64,000 nucleotides of DNA from Halopelagius longus (lineage in GTDB: Archaea > Halobacteriota > Halobacteria > Halobacteriales > Haloferacaceae), in assembly GCF_900100875.1 (NCBI RefSeq), contig NZ_FNKQ01000002.1, positions 1-64,000 on the forward strand, read 5' to 3'. The notes beneath the pieces were generated by a model. It was not told where the DNA came from, did not search any database, and was given only the letters and a program-made list of their open reading frames with translations. The position numbers were made by a program, and so were the translations under genes. Shown here one piece after another: positions 15,931-24,200 of the stretch (position 1 is its first letter; each line of letters opens with the position of its first letter).

Positions 15931-16365
15931 ATGCCCCCGTCGCCCCTCCGAGTCGTCCCGTCGGCGTGGCGATTCGCGCTCGTCGGCGCGCTCGCTTCGC
16001 TACCCGTCACGGTCGTACTGAACCGGCTTCCGAACTCCGAAGCGGACGTGACGGGCGGTATCATGGTCGTCGGCGCGTTCGTCGCGGGAGTCGCGGCCGC
16101 GTCCCGTTCGACGGACGCGGACGCCGCCGGAGTACGTGCCGGTCTCCTCGCCGGGGCCGTCGCGGTGCTCACCCCGGTCGCGACGGCGGGCGGGTCCGCC
16201 GTCGGGGGGACCGCGATACCGTTTCCGCCGTCCCGCGTGGCAATCTTCGCCGCGATGAGCGCCGTCGCACTGGCCCTCTCTTCGATATTCGGATTGGTGT
16301 TCGGTCGAATCGGCGGGTGGGTGGTCACCGCCCTCGCCACTCGACGGACGGCGGATCCGTCGTAA
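15931..16365 (+). CDS. DUF5518-like small membrane protein
   Basis: A 144-aa membrane protein with about four hydrophobic segments (WRFALVGALASLPVTVVL, GIMVVGAFVAGVAAAS, GLLAGAVAVLTPVATAGG, FAAMSAVALALSSIFGLVFG). It resembles the many haloarchaeal proteins annotated DUF5518, but I assign the family with moderate confidence. AACACTTATG and ATATTTAGG (about 15896-15925) upstream look like promoter elements. Function unknown. Confidence 0.7.
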   Translation: MPPSPLRVVPSAWRFALVGALASLPVTVVLNRLPNSEADVTGGIMVVGAFVAGVAAASRSTDADAAGVRAGLLAGAVAVLTPVATAGGSAVGGTAIPFPPSRVAIFAAMSAVALALSSIFGLVFGRIGGWVVTALATRRTADPS

Positions 16366-16485
16366 CGACGGTATAACCGACCCCCTCGACGTACGCTCCC
16401 TTCGCTGTCATCTCTAACTACCTGACGGGTGAGAATACTAGCTACCGAATTAAGATCTCACGGCAGGACAAACCGGAAATTCCTC

Positions 16486-16502
16486 AGGGTTGCCCCAACC
16501 CT
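16486..16502 (+). promoter_or_regulatory. Hairpin in the leader of the flavoprotein gene
   Basis: AGGGTTG-CCC-CAACCCT, a perfect 7-bp stem, ends 5 nt before ATG 16508 and 29 nt before ATG 16532. A TATA-like GAATTAAG is at 16448-16455. It would be at the very 5' end of the mRNA. Confidence 0.45.
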
Positions 16503-16531
16503 GATTCATGTCCGTGTTGTCACGTTCCCGT

Positions 16532-17089
16532 ATGGTACGAGTCGCAGTCGTCGGCGGCGGCCCCGCCGGCATGGGCGCAGCGCTGTACACCGCGAAGAAC
16601 GACCTCGAAACCGTCGTCTTCGACACCGACGAGACGTGGATGCACAAGGCGCGCCTCTGGAACTACCCGGGCATCGAGGAAATCGGCGGCACGGAACTCG
16701 TCGAACGGATGCGCGACCAAAGCGAGCAGTTCGGCGCGGAGATCCACCAGACCGAGGTGACGGACGTGGAATCGACGGACAAGGGGTTCACCGTCACGAC
16801 GGACGACGACGAGGAACACGAAGCCGATTACCTCGTCCTCGCAACCGGCGCGAACCGCGACTTGGCGGAGCAACTCGGCTGCGAGTTCACCGACGAGGGC
16901 GTCGTCGACGCGACTCTCCAGATGGAGACGAGCGTCGAAGACGCCTACGCGACGGGCGCGATGGTCCGCCCCGAGGAGTGGCAGGCGAACATCGCCACGG
17001 GCGACGGGTCCGCCGCCGCGTTGCACATCCTCTCGAAGGAGAAGGGCGAGCACTTCCACGACTTCGACGTCCCGGACGACGCCGAGTAG
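16532..17089 (+). CDS. Single-domain FAD-dependent oxidoreductase (thioredoxin reductase-like)
   Basis: A 185-aa flavoprotein domain with the FAD-binding GGGPAGMGAALYTAK (about 8-22), the second FAD motif LVLATGAN (about 108) and a C-terminal DAYATGAMVRPEEWQANIATGDGSAAAL block. It is about half the length of thioredoxin reductase: the NADPH domain and its CxxC are missing, so it should not reduce thioredoxin by itself. Such short forms recur in haloarchaea. Two in-frame ATGs exist; 16532 (MVRVAVVGGG) matches the domain start, while 16508 adds eight residues. Confidence 0.8.
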   Translation: MVRVAVVGGGPAGMGAALYTAKNDLETVVFDTDETWMHKARLWNYPGIEEIGGTELVERMRDQSEQFGAEIHQTEVTDVESTDKGFTVTTDDDEEHEADYLVLATGANRDLAEQLGCEFTDEGVVDATLQMETSVEDAYATGAMVRPEEWQANIATGDGSAAALHILSKEKGEHFHDFDVPDDAE

Positions 17090-17186
17090 ACCCCTTTCCA
17101 CGCCGCCGGGGGTGACTGCGACGCTCCGTCGGGGCAGCGTGCGGCCTCCCGAAACGGGTAAACCGGCCGAGACGGTGTGATGTGGT

Positions 17187-18188
17187 ATGCCTCGGCAGAC
17201 CCCGGCGGTCTCTCCGCTTCTCGCCCTCGGCGTCGCCGTCCTCGCGGTGAGTACGAGCGCCATCCTCGTCAGGTTCAGCGACGCGCCGAGTCTGGTGAAG
17301 GCGTTCTACCGGGTGCTCTTCACCGTCTCCTTTCTCGCGCCGGTGGCCGTCGCTCGCTCTCGCGAGTCGTTCCGGGAGTTCGGGCGGCGCGACGCCCTCG
17401 TCGCCGCCGCCGCGGGCGTCGCCCTCGCAGTCCACTTCGCCTCGTGGTTCGAGAGCCTGAACTGGACGAGCGTCGCCGCGAGCGTCACCCTCGTGCAGGC
17501 GCAACCGCTGTTCGTCGCCGTCGGCGCGTGGGCGCTTCTGGACGAACGCATCACGCGCGGCGTCGTCGCGGGCATCGGCGTCGCACTCGCCGGGATGGCG
17601 ACGATGACGCTCGGGGACCTGTTTCTCCCCGGCCTCTTCGCGGGACTCCCCGGCCCCCTCGGGTCGCTCTACCCCGGCGGCGCGGCGGCGGCGTCGCTGG
17701 CGGGCGAGGACCCCCTCTACGGCGACGCCCTCGCACTCGTCGGCGCGGTGACCGCCGCCGCGTACGTCCTCGCAGGTCGGTCGCTGCGACAGCGGATGCC
17801 GCTGATACCGTACGTGACGGTCGTCTACGGCGTCTGCGCGCTCGTCCTCCTGACGCTGACCGTCGCCCGCGGTCACGCGCTCTTTACGTACCCGCCGCGG
17901 GAGTGGGCGCTGTTTCTCGGCATGGCCGTCGGCCCGGGCGTCGTCGGCCACACCGTCATCAACTGGGCGCTGGCGCACATCGAGTCAAGCGTCGTCTCCG
18001 TCTCCCTGTTGGGGGAACCCGTCGGGAGCACGCTGTTGGCGCTGATTCTCCTCGGCGAGATTCCCACGCCCGCCACCGTCGTCGGCGGTGCCGTCGTCCT
18101 CGGCGGAATCTACGTCACGGCGGCGCGTCGCCCCGGCGTCGAACCCGACTCCGCCGCGGACGACCGGCCCCGCTCCGCGGGCGAATGA
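17187..18188 (+). CDS. EamA-family (DMT superfamily) transporter
   Basis: A 333-aa inner-membrane permease with two EamA repeats and about ten transmembrane segments. Conserved signatures are STSAILVRFSDAPSLVKAFYR (helices 1-2), FASWFESLNWTSVAASVTLVQAQPLFVAVGAW (helices 3-4) and INWALAHIESSVVSVSLLGEPV (helices 8-9). The substrate is not predictable; the family exports or imports metabolites such as amino acids. A second DMT transporter lies at 45671-46630. The C-terminus is an acidic cytoplasmic tail. Confidence 0.88.
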   Translation: MPRQTPAVSPLLALGVAVLAVSTSAILVRFSDAPSLVKAFYRVLFTVSFLAPVAVARSRESFREFGRRDALVAAAAGVALAVHFASWFESLNWTSVAASVTLVQAQPLFVAVGAWALLDERITRGVVAGIGVALAGMATMTLGDLFLPGLFAGLPGPLGSLYPGGAAAASLAGEDPLYGDALALVGAVTAAAYVLAGRSLRQRMPLIPYVTVVYGVCALVLLTLTVARGHALFTYPPREWALFLGMAVGPGVVGHTVINWALAHIESSVVSVSLLGEPVGSTLLALILLGEIPTPATVVGGAVVLGGIYVTAARRPGVEPDSAADDRPRSAGE

Positions 18189-18257
18189 GGTAGAGCGGCG
18201 TATCAGGCGTGATAACTGGGGCACAACGCTGATGGTAAGTACGCGGTGTGTCGAAGT

Positions 18258-20345
18258 ATGGTCGGCCTCCGCGACGGGGTGACGGTGCTGCACGTGGACG
18301 ACGAGCCCGAACTCTCGTCGCTCGTGGCGACGTACCTCGAACGCGAGGCGGCGGACGTCGAACTGACGGTCGAGACGACCGAACGCCCGCGGGAGGCGCT
18401 CTCCCGCGTCGAGGACGAATCCTCGCCCGTGGACTGCGTCGTCAGCGACTACGAGATGCCCGAGATGGACGGACTGTCGTTTCTCCGCGCCGTCCGAACC
18501 GCCAGACCGAACCTCCCCTTCATCCTCTACACCGGGAAGGGTTCGGAGGAGGTCGCCCGCGACGCCTTCCGCGTCGGCGCGACCGACTACATGCAGAAAG
18601 GCGGCGGGTCGGACCAGTACGCCGTGCTCGCGAACCGAGTGTTGAACGCCGTCTCGCGGTACCGCGCGCAGGCGGAGTCGAGGCGGTACGGAACGGTCTT
18701 CGAGGCGCTCAACACCGCGGTGTACGTCCTCGACGAGTCGGGGCGGTTCACCGCGGTGGACGACGTGTTCGTCGAACTCTCGGGGTACGACCGCGAGGAC
18801 ATCCTCGGCGAACACGTCTCCGCGCTCACCCCCGAGGGGGCCGAGGAGACGCTCTCGGCGAAACTCGACAGCGTCGTCTCCGACGACGCCGACACCGTCC
18901 GCTTCGAGGCGGACGTGCGCACGGCGGACCGCGAACGGGTCCGGTGCGTCGGGACGATGGGCCTCCGCTCTCTGGACATCTCCGGCCGCAGTCCCGTGGG
19001 CAGCGAGGCGCCGTGCGACGACGGGAAGGGCGGCGTCGTCGGCACGCTACAGGACGTCACGGAACAACGCCGGAGACAGGAGACCGTCCGCTACCACGCG
19101 AAGTTGAAAGACGTCGTCCTCGACACCTCGACGACGCTCATGAGCGCCGAACTCGACGAGATAGAGACGAAGATACACTGGACGCTCCAGAGCATCGGCG
19201 AGTTCCTCGACGTGGACCGCTGTACGGTGTCCCGCTACGACGCCGACGTGGACGGCCTCCGGAAGACGAACGAGTGGACCGCGCCCGACGCCGACGGCCA
19301 ACCGGCGTCGGTCACGGCGGACGACTGCGAGTGGATAATCGAGCGCCTCCGGCAGTTCGAGGACGCGCGCTCCCGCGACGGGGCGATGCTCCCGCCCGAC
19401 GCGTCGGGTCTCCCGGCGGCGTTCGACCTCCCGGACGACGCCGCGTTCGTCGCCGTCCCGATGGTCTCGAACTGGTCGCTCTCGGGGGCGGTGACGCTCG
19501 TCTCCGAGGACGCTCGCTCGTGGCCCAACGAGGAGGTGTCGCTGCTGCGGACGGCGGCGGACATGCTCTCGCACACGATGGAACGCAGGCGACGCGAGGA
19601 GGAACTCCGGCGACAGAACGAGCGGTTAGAGGAGTTCGCGAGCGTCGTCTCCCACGACCTCAGAAACCCGATGAACGTCGCCGACGGGTTCGTCGAACTC
19701 GCGCGCGAGACCGGAAACGTCGCGCATCTGGACCGCGCGAGCAGCGCCCTCGACCGGATGGACGTGCTCGTCAGCGACGTTCTCGAACTCGCGCGGCAGG
19801 GCCGAACCGTCGGCGACACCTCGCCGGTCGACCTCACGCAGGTGGTCGAACGCTCGTGGCGGGCGGTCGACACGGGCGACGCCGTGCTGTCGGTCTCGGA
19901 TTCCCTCGGCGTCGTCTCCGCCGACGAGGGCCGACTCGCGCAGGCGATAGAGAACCTCTTTCGGAACAGCGTGGAGCACGGCTCAACGAGTAGCCGACCG
20001 AAGGACGGCGACAGCGTCGAACACGGTTCGACGGATAGCGGCCCGGAGTACGGGGCCGACCTGACCGTCTCGGTCGGACCCCTCGACGGGGACCCCGGCT
20101 TCTACGTCGCCGACGACGGGTCGGGGATTCCCGAGGAGAAACGCGACCGGGTGTTCGAACACGGCCACACCACCTCCGAGGGCGGGTCGGGGTTCGGCCT
20201 CTCCATCGTCGAGAGCATCGTCGAAGCCCACGGGTGGAACATCCGCGCGGCGGAGTCTGCGGCGGGCGGCGCGCGGTTCGAGATTCGGACGGCGTCTCGC
20301 GCCCCCGAGTTCGAGGTGCCGGTCGGACACGCAGAGACCGACTGA
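18258..20345 (+). CDS. Hybrid sensor: receiver-PAS-GAF-histidine kinase
   Basis: A 695-aa cytoplasmic two-component protein. Domain order: an N-terminal receiver (about 1-125, VLHVDDEP, phospho-acceptor Asp in VVSDYEMPEMDG, Lys in MQKGG), PAS (about 140-255), GAF-like (about 290-430), HisKA with H-box SVVSHDLRNPMN (about 470), and HATPase with N-box IENLFRNSVEH and G-boxes DDGSGIPEEK and GSGFGLSIVESI. ATG at 18258 is preferred over GTG at 18246. A 45-bp tandem duplication repeats SVEHGST right after the N-box. No partner regulator is adjacent, so phosphate may pass to its own receiver or to a distant protein. Confidence 0.9.
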   Translation: MVGLRDGVTVLHVDDEPELSSLVATYLEREAADVELTVETTERPREALSRVEDESSPVDCVVSDYEMPEMDGLSFLRAVRTARPNLPFILYTGKGSEEVARDAFRVGATDYMQKGGGSDQYAVLANRVLNAVSRYRAQAESRRYGTVFEALNTAVYVLDESGRFTAVDDVFVELSGYDREDILGEHVSALTPEGAEETLSAKLDSVVSDDADTVRFEADVRTADRERVRCVGTMGLRSLDISGRSPVGSEAPCDDGKGGVVGTLQDVTEQRRRQETVRYHAKLKDVVLDTSTTLMSAELDEIETKIHWTLQSIGEFLDVDRCTVSRYDADVDGLRKTNEWTAPDADGQPASVTADDCEWIIERLRQFEDARSRDGAMLPPDASGLPAAFDLPDDAAFVAVPMVSNWSLSGAVTLVSEDARSWPNEEVSLLRTAADMLSHTMERRRREEELRRQNERLEEFASVVSHDLRNPMNVADGFVELARETGNVAHLDRASSALDRMDVLVSDVLELARQGRTVGDTSPVDLTQVVERSWRAVDTGDAVLSVSDSLGVVSADEGRLAQAIENLFRNSVEHGSTSSRPKDGDSVEHGSTDSGPEYGADLTVSVGPLDGDPGFYVADDGSGIPEEKRDRVFEHGHTTSEGGSGFGLSIVESIVEAHGWNIRAAESAAGGARFEIRTASRAPEFEVPVGHAETD
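19968..20057 (+). repeat. 45-bp tandem repeat within the kinase ATP-binding domain
   Basis: Units at 19968 and 20013 each encode SVEHGST plus eight variable residues. They lie between the N-box and the next beta-strand (DLTVSVG), a loop that tolerates length change. Confidence 0.6.
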
Positions 20346-20348
20346 CGC

Positions 20349-20828
20349 TCACTCCAACAGCGCCCGCGTCCGTCGGTGTCGCTCCCGGAACATCGGCTCG
20401 AAGCCGACGACGGCGAACGGCGACGCGGCGCGCCCGACCGGTCCGCAGGGGAGTTCGTACTCGACTTCGTCTTCGAGAATCGTCTCCCCGCCGTCGGCGA
20501 AGAAGCGGTGGGTGTGGACCCACGACTCGAACGGACCGCCGACCATGTCGTCGCGGAACATCGCGCTCCCCGCACCCTCCTCCCGCGCGACGATGCGAGA
20601 GGTCCACTCCCGTCGTGGACCGACGCCGAACGGCCGCGCGGACATCCGAATCTGCGACCCCTGCTCCAGTTTCTCGGGGTCTCTGTCGCCCTTCGGACCG
20701 CGCACCGCCTCGATGCGGAGATTCATCCACTGCGGCGTCAGCGTCGTCAGTCCGGAGACTCGCGAGTGAAAGTCCCATACCTCCGAGAGCGGTGCGTCGA
20801 TGCGCGTCCGACGCGAGTACGTCGCCAT
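20349..20828 (-). CDS. SRPBCC (START-like) family protein
   Basis: A 159-aa soluble protein of the polyketide cyclase/START-like fold that binds hydrophobic ligands in a cavity. The N-terminus MATYSRRTRIDAPLSEVWDFHSRVSGL is the usual first strand and helix, and VEYELPCGPVGR plus a C-terminal helix FRERHRRTRALLE complete the fold. The ORF is open far upstream in this frame, but 20828 fits the family start, and a GCTTTTCC element about 28 nt upstream suggests a leaderless mRNA. It is convergent with the sensor kinase gene (3-bp gap). Ligand unknown. Confidence 0.85.
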   Translation of the reverse strand: MATYSRRTRIDAPLSEVWDFHSRVSGLTTLTPQWMNLRIEAVRGPKGDRDPEKLEQGSQIRMSARPFGVGPRREWTSRIVAREEGAGSAMFRDDMVGGPFESWVHTHRFFADGGETILEDEVEYELPCGPVGRAASPFAVVGFEPMFRERHRRTRALLE

Positions 20829-21180
20829 GTCGGACCCTAGGGGCGACCGAAGGAAAAGCCACGCGGGCGGGCCGACGGACGCACCGGCCGTCGGCGACGC
20901 TCGCGGCGGCGGTCGTACCGAAAGAGAGCCGTCCCGGGTGAACGCACCACACGGACAGGGGTTGGGGGGCGGCTGCGTCGCGCGGAACACCAGTTGCGGA
21001 CGCGACGCGTCGGAGTGCGGGGGGACACCCGGGCGGGCGGCGGCTCGTTCGGCGCTGAACGCGCCGGTCGGGTGTCCACGGCGATCAGAGGGGGGCTTCT
21101 CGCCGCGGGCGGTTTTTACGACGGACGGCTGACACTTACGTCTTGTGTTGATTTGGTACCGAACTGCACGGAACGGCCGG
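20829..21180. other. Intergenic stretch without a recognised gene
   Basis: About 350 bp between the SRPBCC gene and the GH15 gene, both on the minus strand. It holds the SRPBCC promoter near its left end and the downstream region of the GH15 gene. A plus-strand GGTTTTTACG at about 21110 looks like a TATA element but no credible ORF follows. Confidence 0.5.
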
Positions 21181-21201
21181 TCACCCTCCTTCAGAGGGTG
21201 A
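21181..21201 (-). terminator. Hairpin spanning the GH15 stop codon
   Basis: TCACCCTC-CTTCA-GAGGGTGA is a perfect 8-bp hairpin that includes the last codons and the stop of the GH15 gene. There is no T-run directly after it, so termination is only a suggestion. Confidence 0.4.
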
Positions 21202-24200
21202 ACCGAGTGACGTTCGTCCCCGCCGCGGTCAGGTCGCGGTGCGTCGCCGCCGCGACGGTTATCTGGTTCTCGCCGTACTCGATGTCGGGGCGAACCTCGA
21301 ACCGCCCCTCCTCGGGTTCGACGAGCACAGTCTCGCTCGGCGTCTTCACCGCGACGACTTCGCCGTCGGTCTGTCCGGAGACGACGAGTTTGTCGCCCCT
21401 GAATCGGGTGCTGACCTGCAGTTTCGGGGGCTTCGGCCGGTCGGTATCGACGTACCGGCGGCGGACGAACGCGGGCGTCTCGACGGGTTCGCCGGCCTCG
21501 ACGCCGTGCGCGAGGCGGACGAACTGCGCCATCGACCACGCGAGGGGCGTCGCCGCGCCGGTGCCCTCGCCGAACTCCCAGTTGTAGTCGGTGGCGTGTT
21601 CGCGGTCCCACACCTGTTCGGCCAACATCCGACCGGAGTTTGCGAACCCGGCCATCGTCCGGAGGAGGTTCTCGGGGGAGAGCGGTCCCTCGTCGGTGCC
21701 GGCGAGGAGTTCGTACTCGCCGCGTTCGCCCGTGAAGATGGGCCAGAGTCGGCCCTTCCCCTTCGACTCGATGGACCACGGTGCGCCCTCGTCGCCGCGT
21801 TCGCGTTCGCCGTAGCCGTCGCCGTTGTAGCGGTAGAACGCCGGTCCGTGCGGCGTATCGACGCGAATCGTGTCGTCCATCTCGCGGACGGAGTTCTCTA
21901 TCACCTCGTCGTCGTGGGGTTTGATGCCGAGGCGGGTGAGTTCGAGGAACCCGCCGTCGATGATCTCGCGTTCGTCCAGCGTCGGCCCGTTGTTCGCCAG
22001 CGTCCGGAGGTGTCCGGCGTCGGGGTCGCCGTCGCGGGTGACGCGGACGTAGTACGGCGTGTGCTCGTGGCGTTCGGTTCCGGTCGTCGTCGCGCACCAC
22101 TCCTCGACGCGTTCGGTCCAGTCGTCCGCCAGCGCCAACCAGATGAGGGCGTCGGCGTCGTGTCCCTCGTCGATGGCGACGGAGGCGGCGCAGGCGAGGC
22201 CGGCTATCTCCGCGGCGATGGAGGAGGGCGAGTAGCCCGCCTCCTCCTCCCAGCGCTCTTGGGCCGTCGGCGGGCCGTTCCGCGCCACGTAGTCGGCGGA
22301 GCGCTTGACGTTCACGTAGTCGTAGTCCACGTCGTCGAACTCGACGCCGTTCTCCGCGAGCATGTACGCCATCACCGACGGGAAGGAGATGTTGTCCATC
22401 TGCTCGCCGCCCCACCGGGTCCGCCCGTTCAGGTAGGTGTTCTGCGGGATGAATCCGCGTTCGTCCTGCTGGAACTCGTAGATGTACTCGAGGGCGTCGA
22501 TGGCCGTCTGCACGTCGCCGACGGCCTCGAAGACGGTGAACACCTGATACAGGTCGCGCGACCAGACGAAGTTGTAACCGTACCCCTTCGCCTCCTCGGC
22601 GGTGACCGCCTCGCCCCACGGCACCGACGGCGAGGCGATGCCCGCGCCGAGGAACGTCTTGTCCTCGACGGCGCGGAGCGTCATGAGACAGGCGCGGTAC
22701 TGGTTCGCCAACTCCTCGTCGTCGGCGACGGCGACCGGCAGTTCCTTGTCCGCGAGGAAGTCGGCCCACGAGTCGCAGTACGCCCGGTACGCCGTCTCGT
22801 ACCCGCGGGTGAGCGCGCCCGCCGCCTCGCCGAGTGCGGCCGCGGTGTCTGCGTTCTCTGCGAATCCGAGCGCCAGCGTCTCGGACAGGCGGTTTCCGAT
22901 GCCGATGCGGCCGACGAGGACGACGTTCTCGTTGTCCACGCCGTCCTGCGGCGTCGGCAGGTCACCCTCCGAGAACAGTCCGGCGAGGTGCTCGGACCCG
23001 GCGACGCCGACGGTGGCCCAGTCGAACCGCCCGGCGGAGGTCATCGCCAAGGCGACGCTGTACTCCTCGCCCTCCTCGTCGATGAGGAGCGGTTCCGTCT
23101 CGCCCCGTTGGTCGTACGCGTCGGCGTCGCGGGCGACGAGGTGGTACGTCCCCATCTGCCCGAGGCGGAGCGCTCGGTCCGTCGCGCCCGTGTTCACGAG
23201 TGCGGTGTCGGCGACGGAGTACAGTTCGTACTCGTTGTCGTCGTCGGACTCGAAGCTCACGTCCGCGAGCAACGCGTCGTGTTCCGGGTCGGTGACGTAC
23301 TCGACGGTGAGCGTCCACTCGTGGCCGCGCCCGTCGCCCGTCTCGGTGACCGTGTGTCGGTAGCAGAGCGCCTCGTCTTCGACCATCTCGGCGGTGCGCT
23401 CGATGGTGTCCGCGTCGTCGTCGCGCCGGGTCTCGTTGTGCGTCCGCGCGGTGTACGTCGAGTCGTCGTCGGCGTCCGCGACGAGGAAATCCAGCGTCCG
23501 CAGGTTCATCAGGTCAACCCGCGGGAAGCGCACCTCCGTCAGCGCTCCCTCGGTCAGCGTGAACCACAGGCGCGAGGGGTCCTCGGACGTGTGGTCGGCG
23601 ACGGTGCCGACGCCGTACTTCTCGCCCGTCGTCCACCGCGGCCGGTGTTCCGGCCCCGAGGGCGCGGGTTTCGGCGCGGGAAGCGCGTCGTGCTCGTGGA
23701 GCAACGCCGTCGCGTGCAGGCGGAGGGCGTGCGACCACCCTAACGGCGTCGCGCTATCGAACGACCCGTCGTCGAACACCTGCTCGGCGAGGTAGCCCGC
23801 GGGCGTCGTGAACGGACCGTCCTCGCGCAGGAGTTCGTACAGGCTCGCGGCCCGTTCGAGGAAGGCGTCGGCCTCCGTCCCTCGGTCGTACGAATCCAGG
23901 AGAACCGCGAGGTCCGCGGCGGCGTTCGCCCCCCACGCGGTGGCGACGGACCACACTTTCTCGTCGTCCTGTTCCGCGGTGCGCCAGTAGTCGTCCTCGA
24001 AGCGAATCAACCCGCGAACCTCGCCGTCGTCGGACTCCCGATAGAGGTCCGACAGCGCGATGTCCATGTGCGACGCCAGCTTATCGAGCGTCTCCTCGGG
24101 CACCTCGGCGATTTCGTCGTACTCCGCGACGGCGTCCACCAAGGCGAACGACCCCGAGTCGAGGCGGGAGTCGAGTTCGCCCCCGCGCAGGCGGAGTCCG

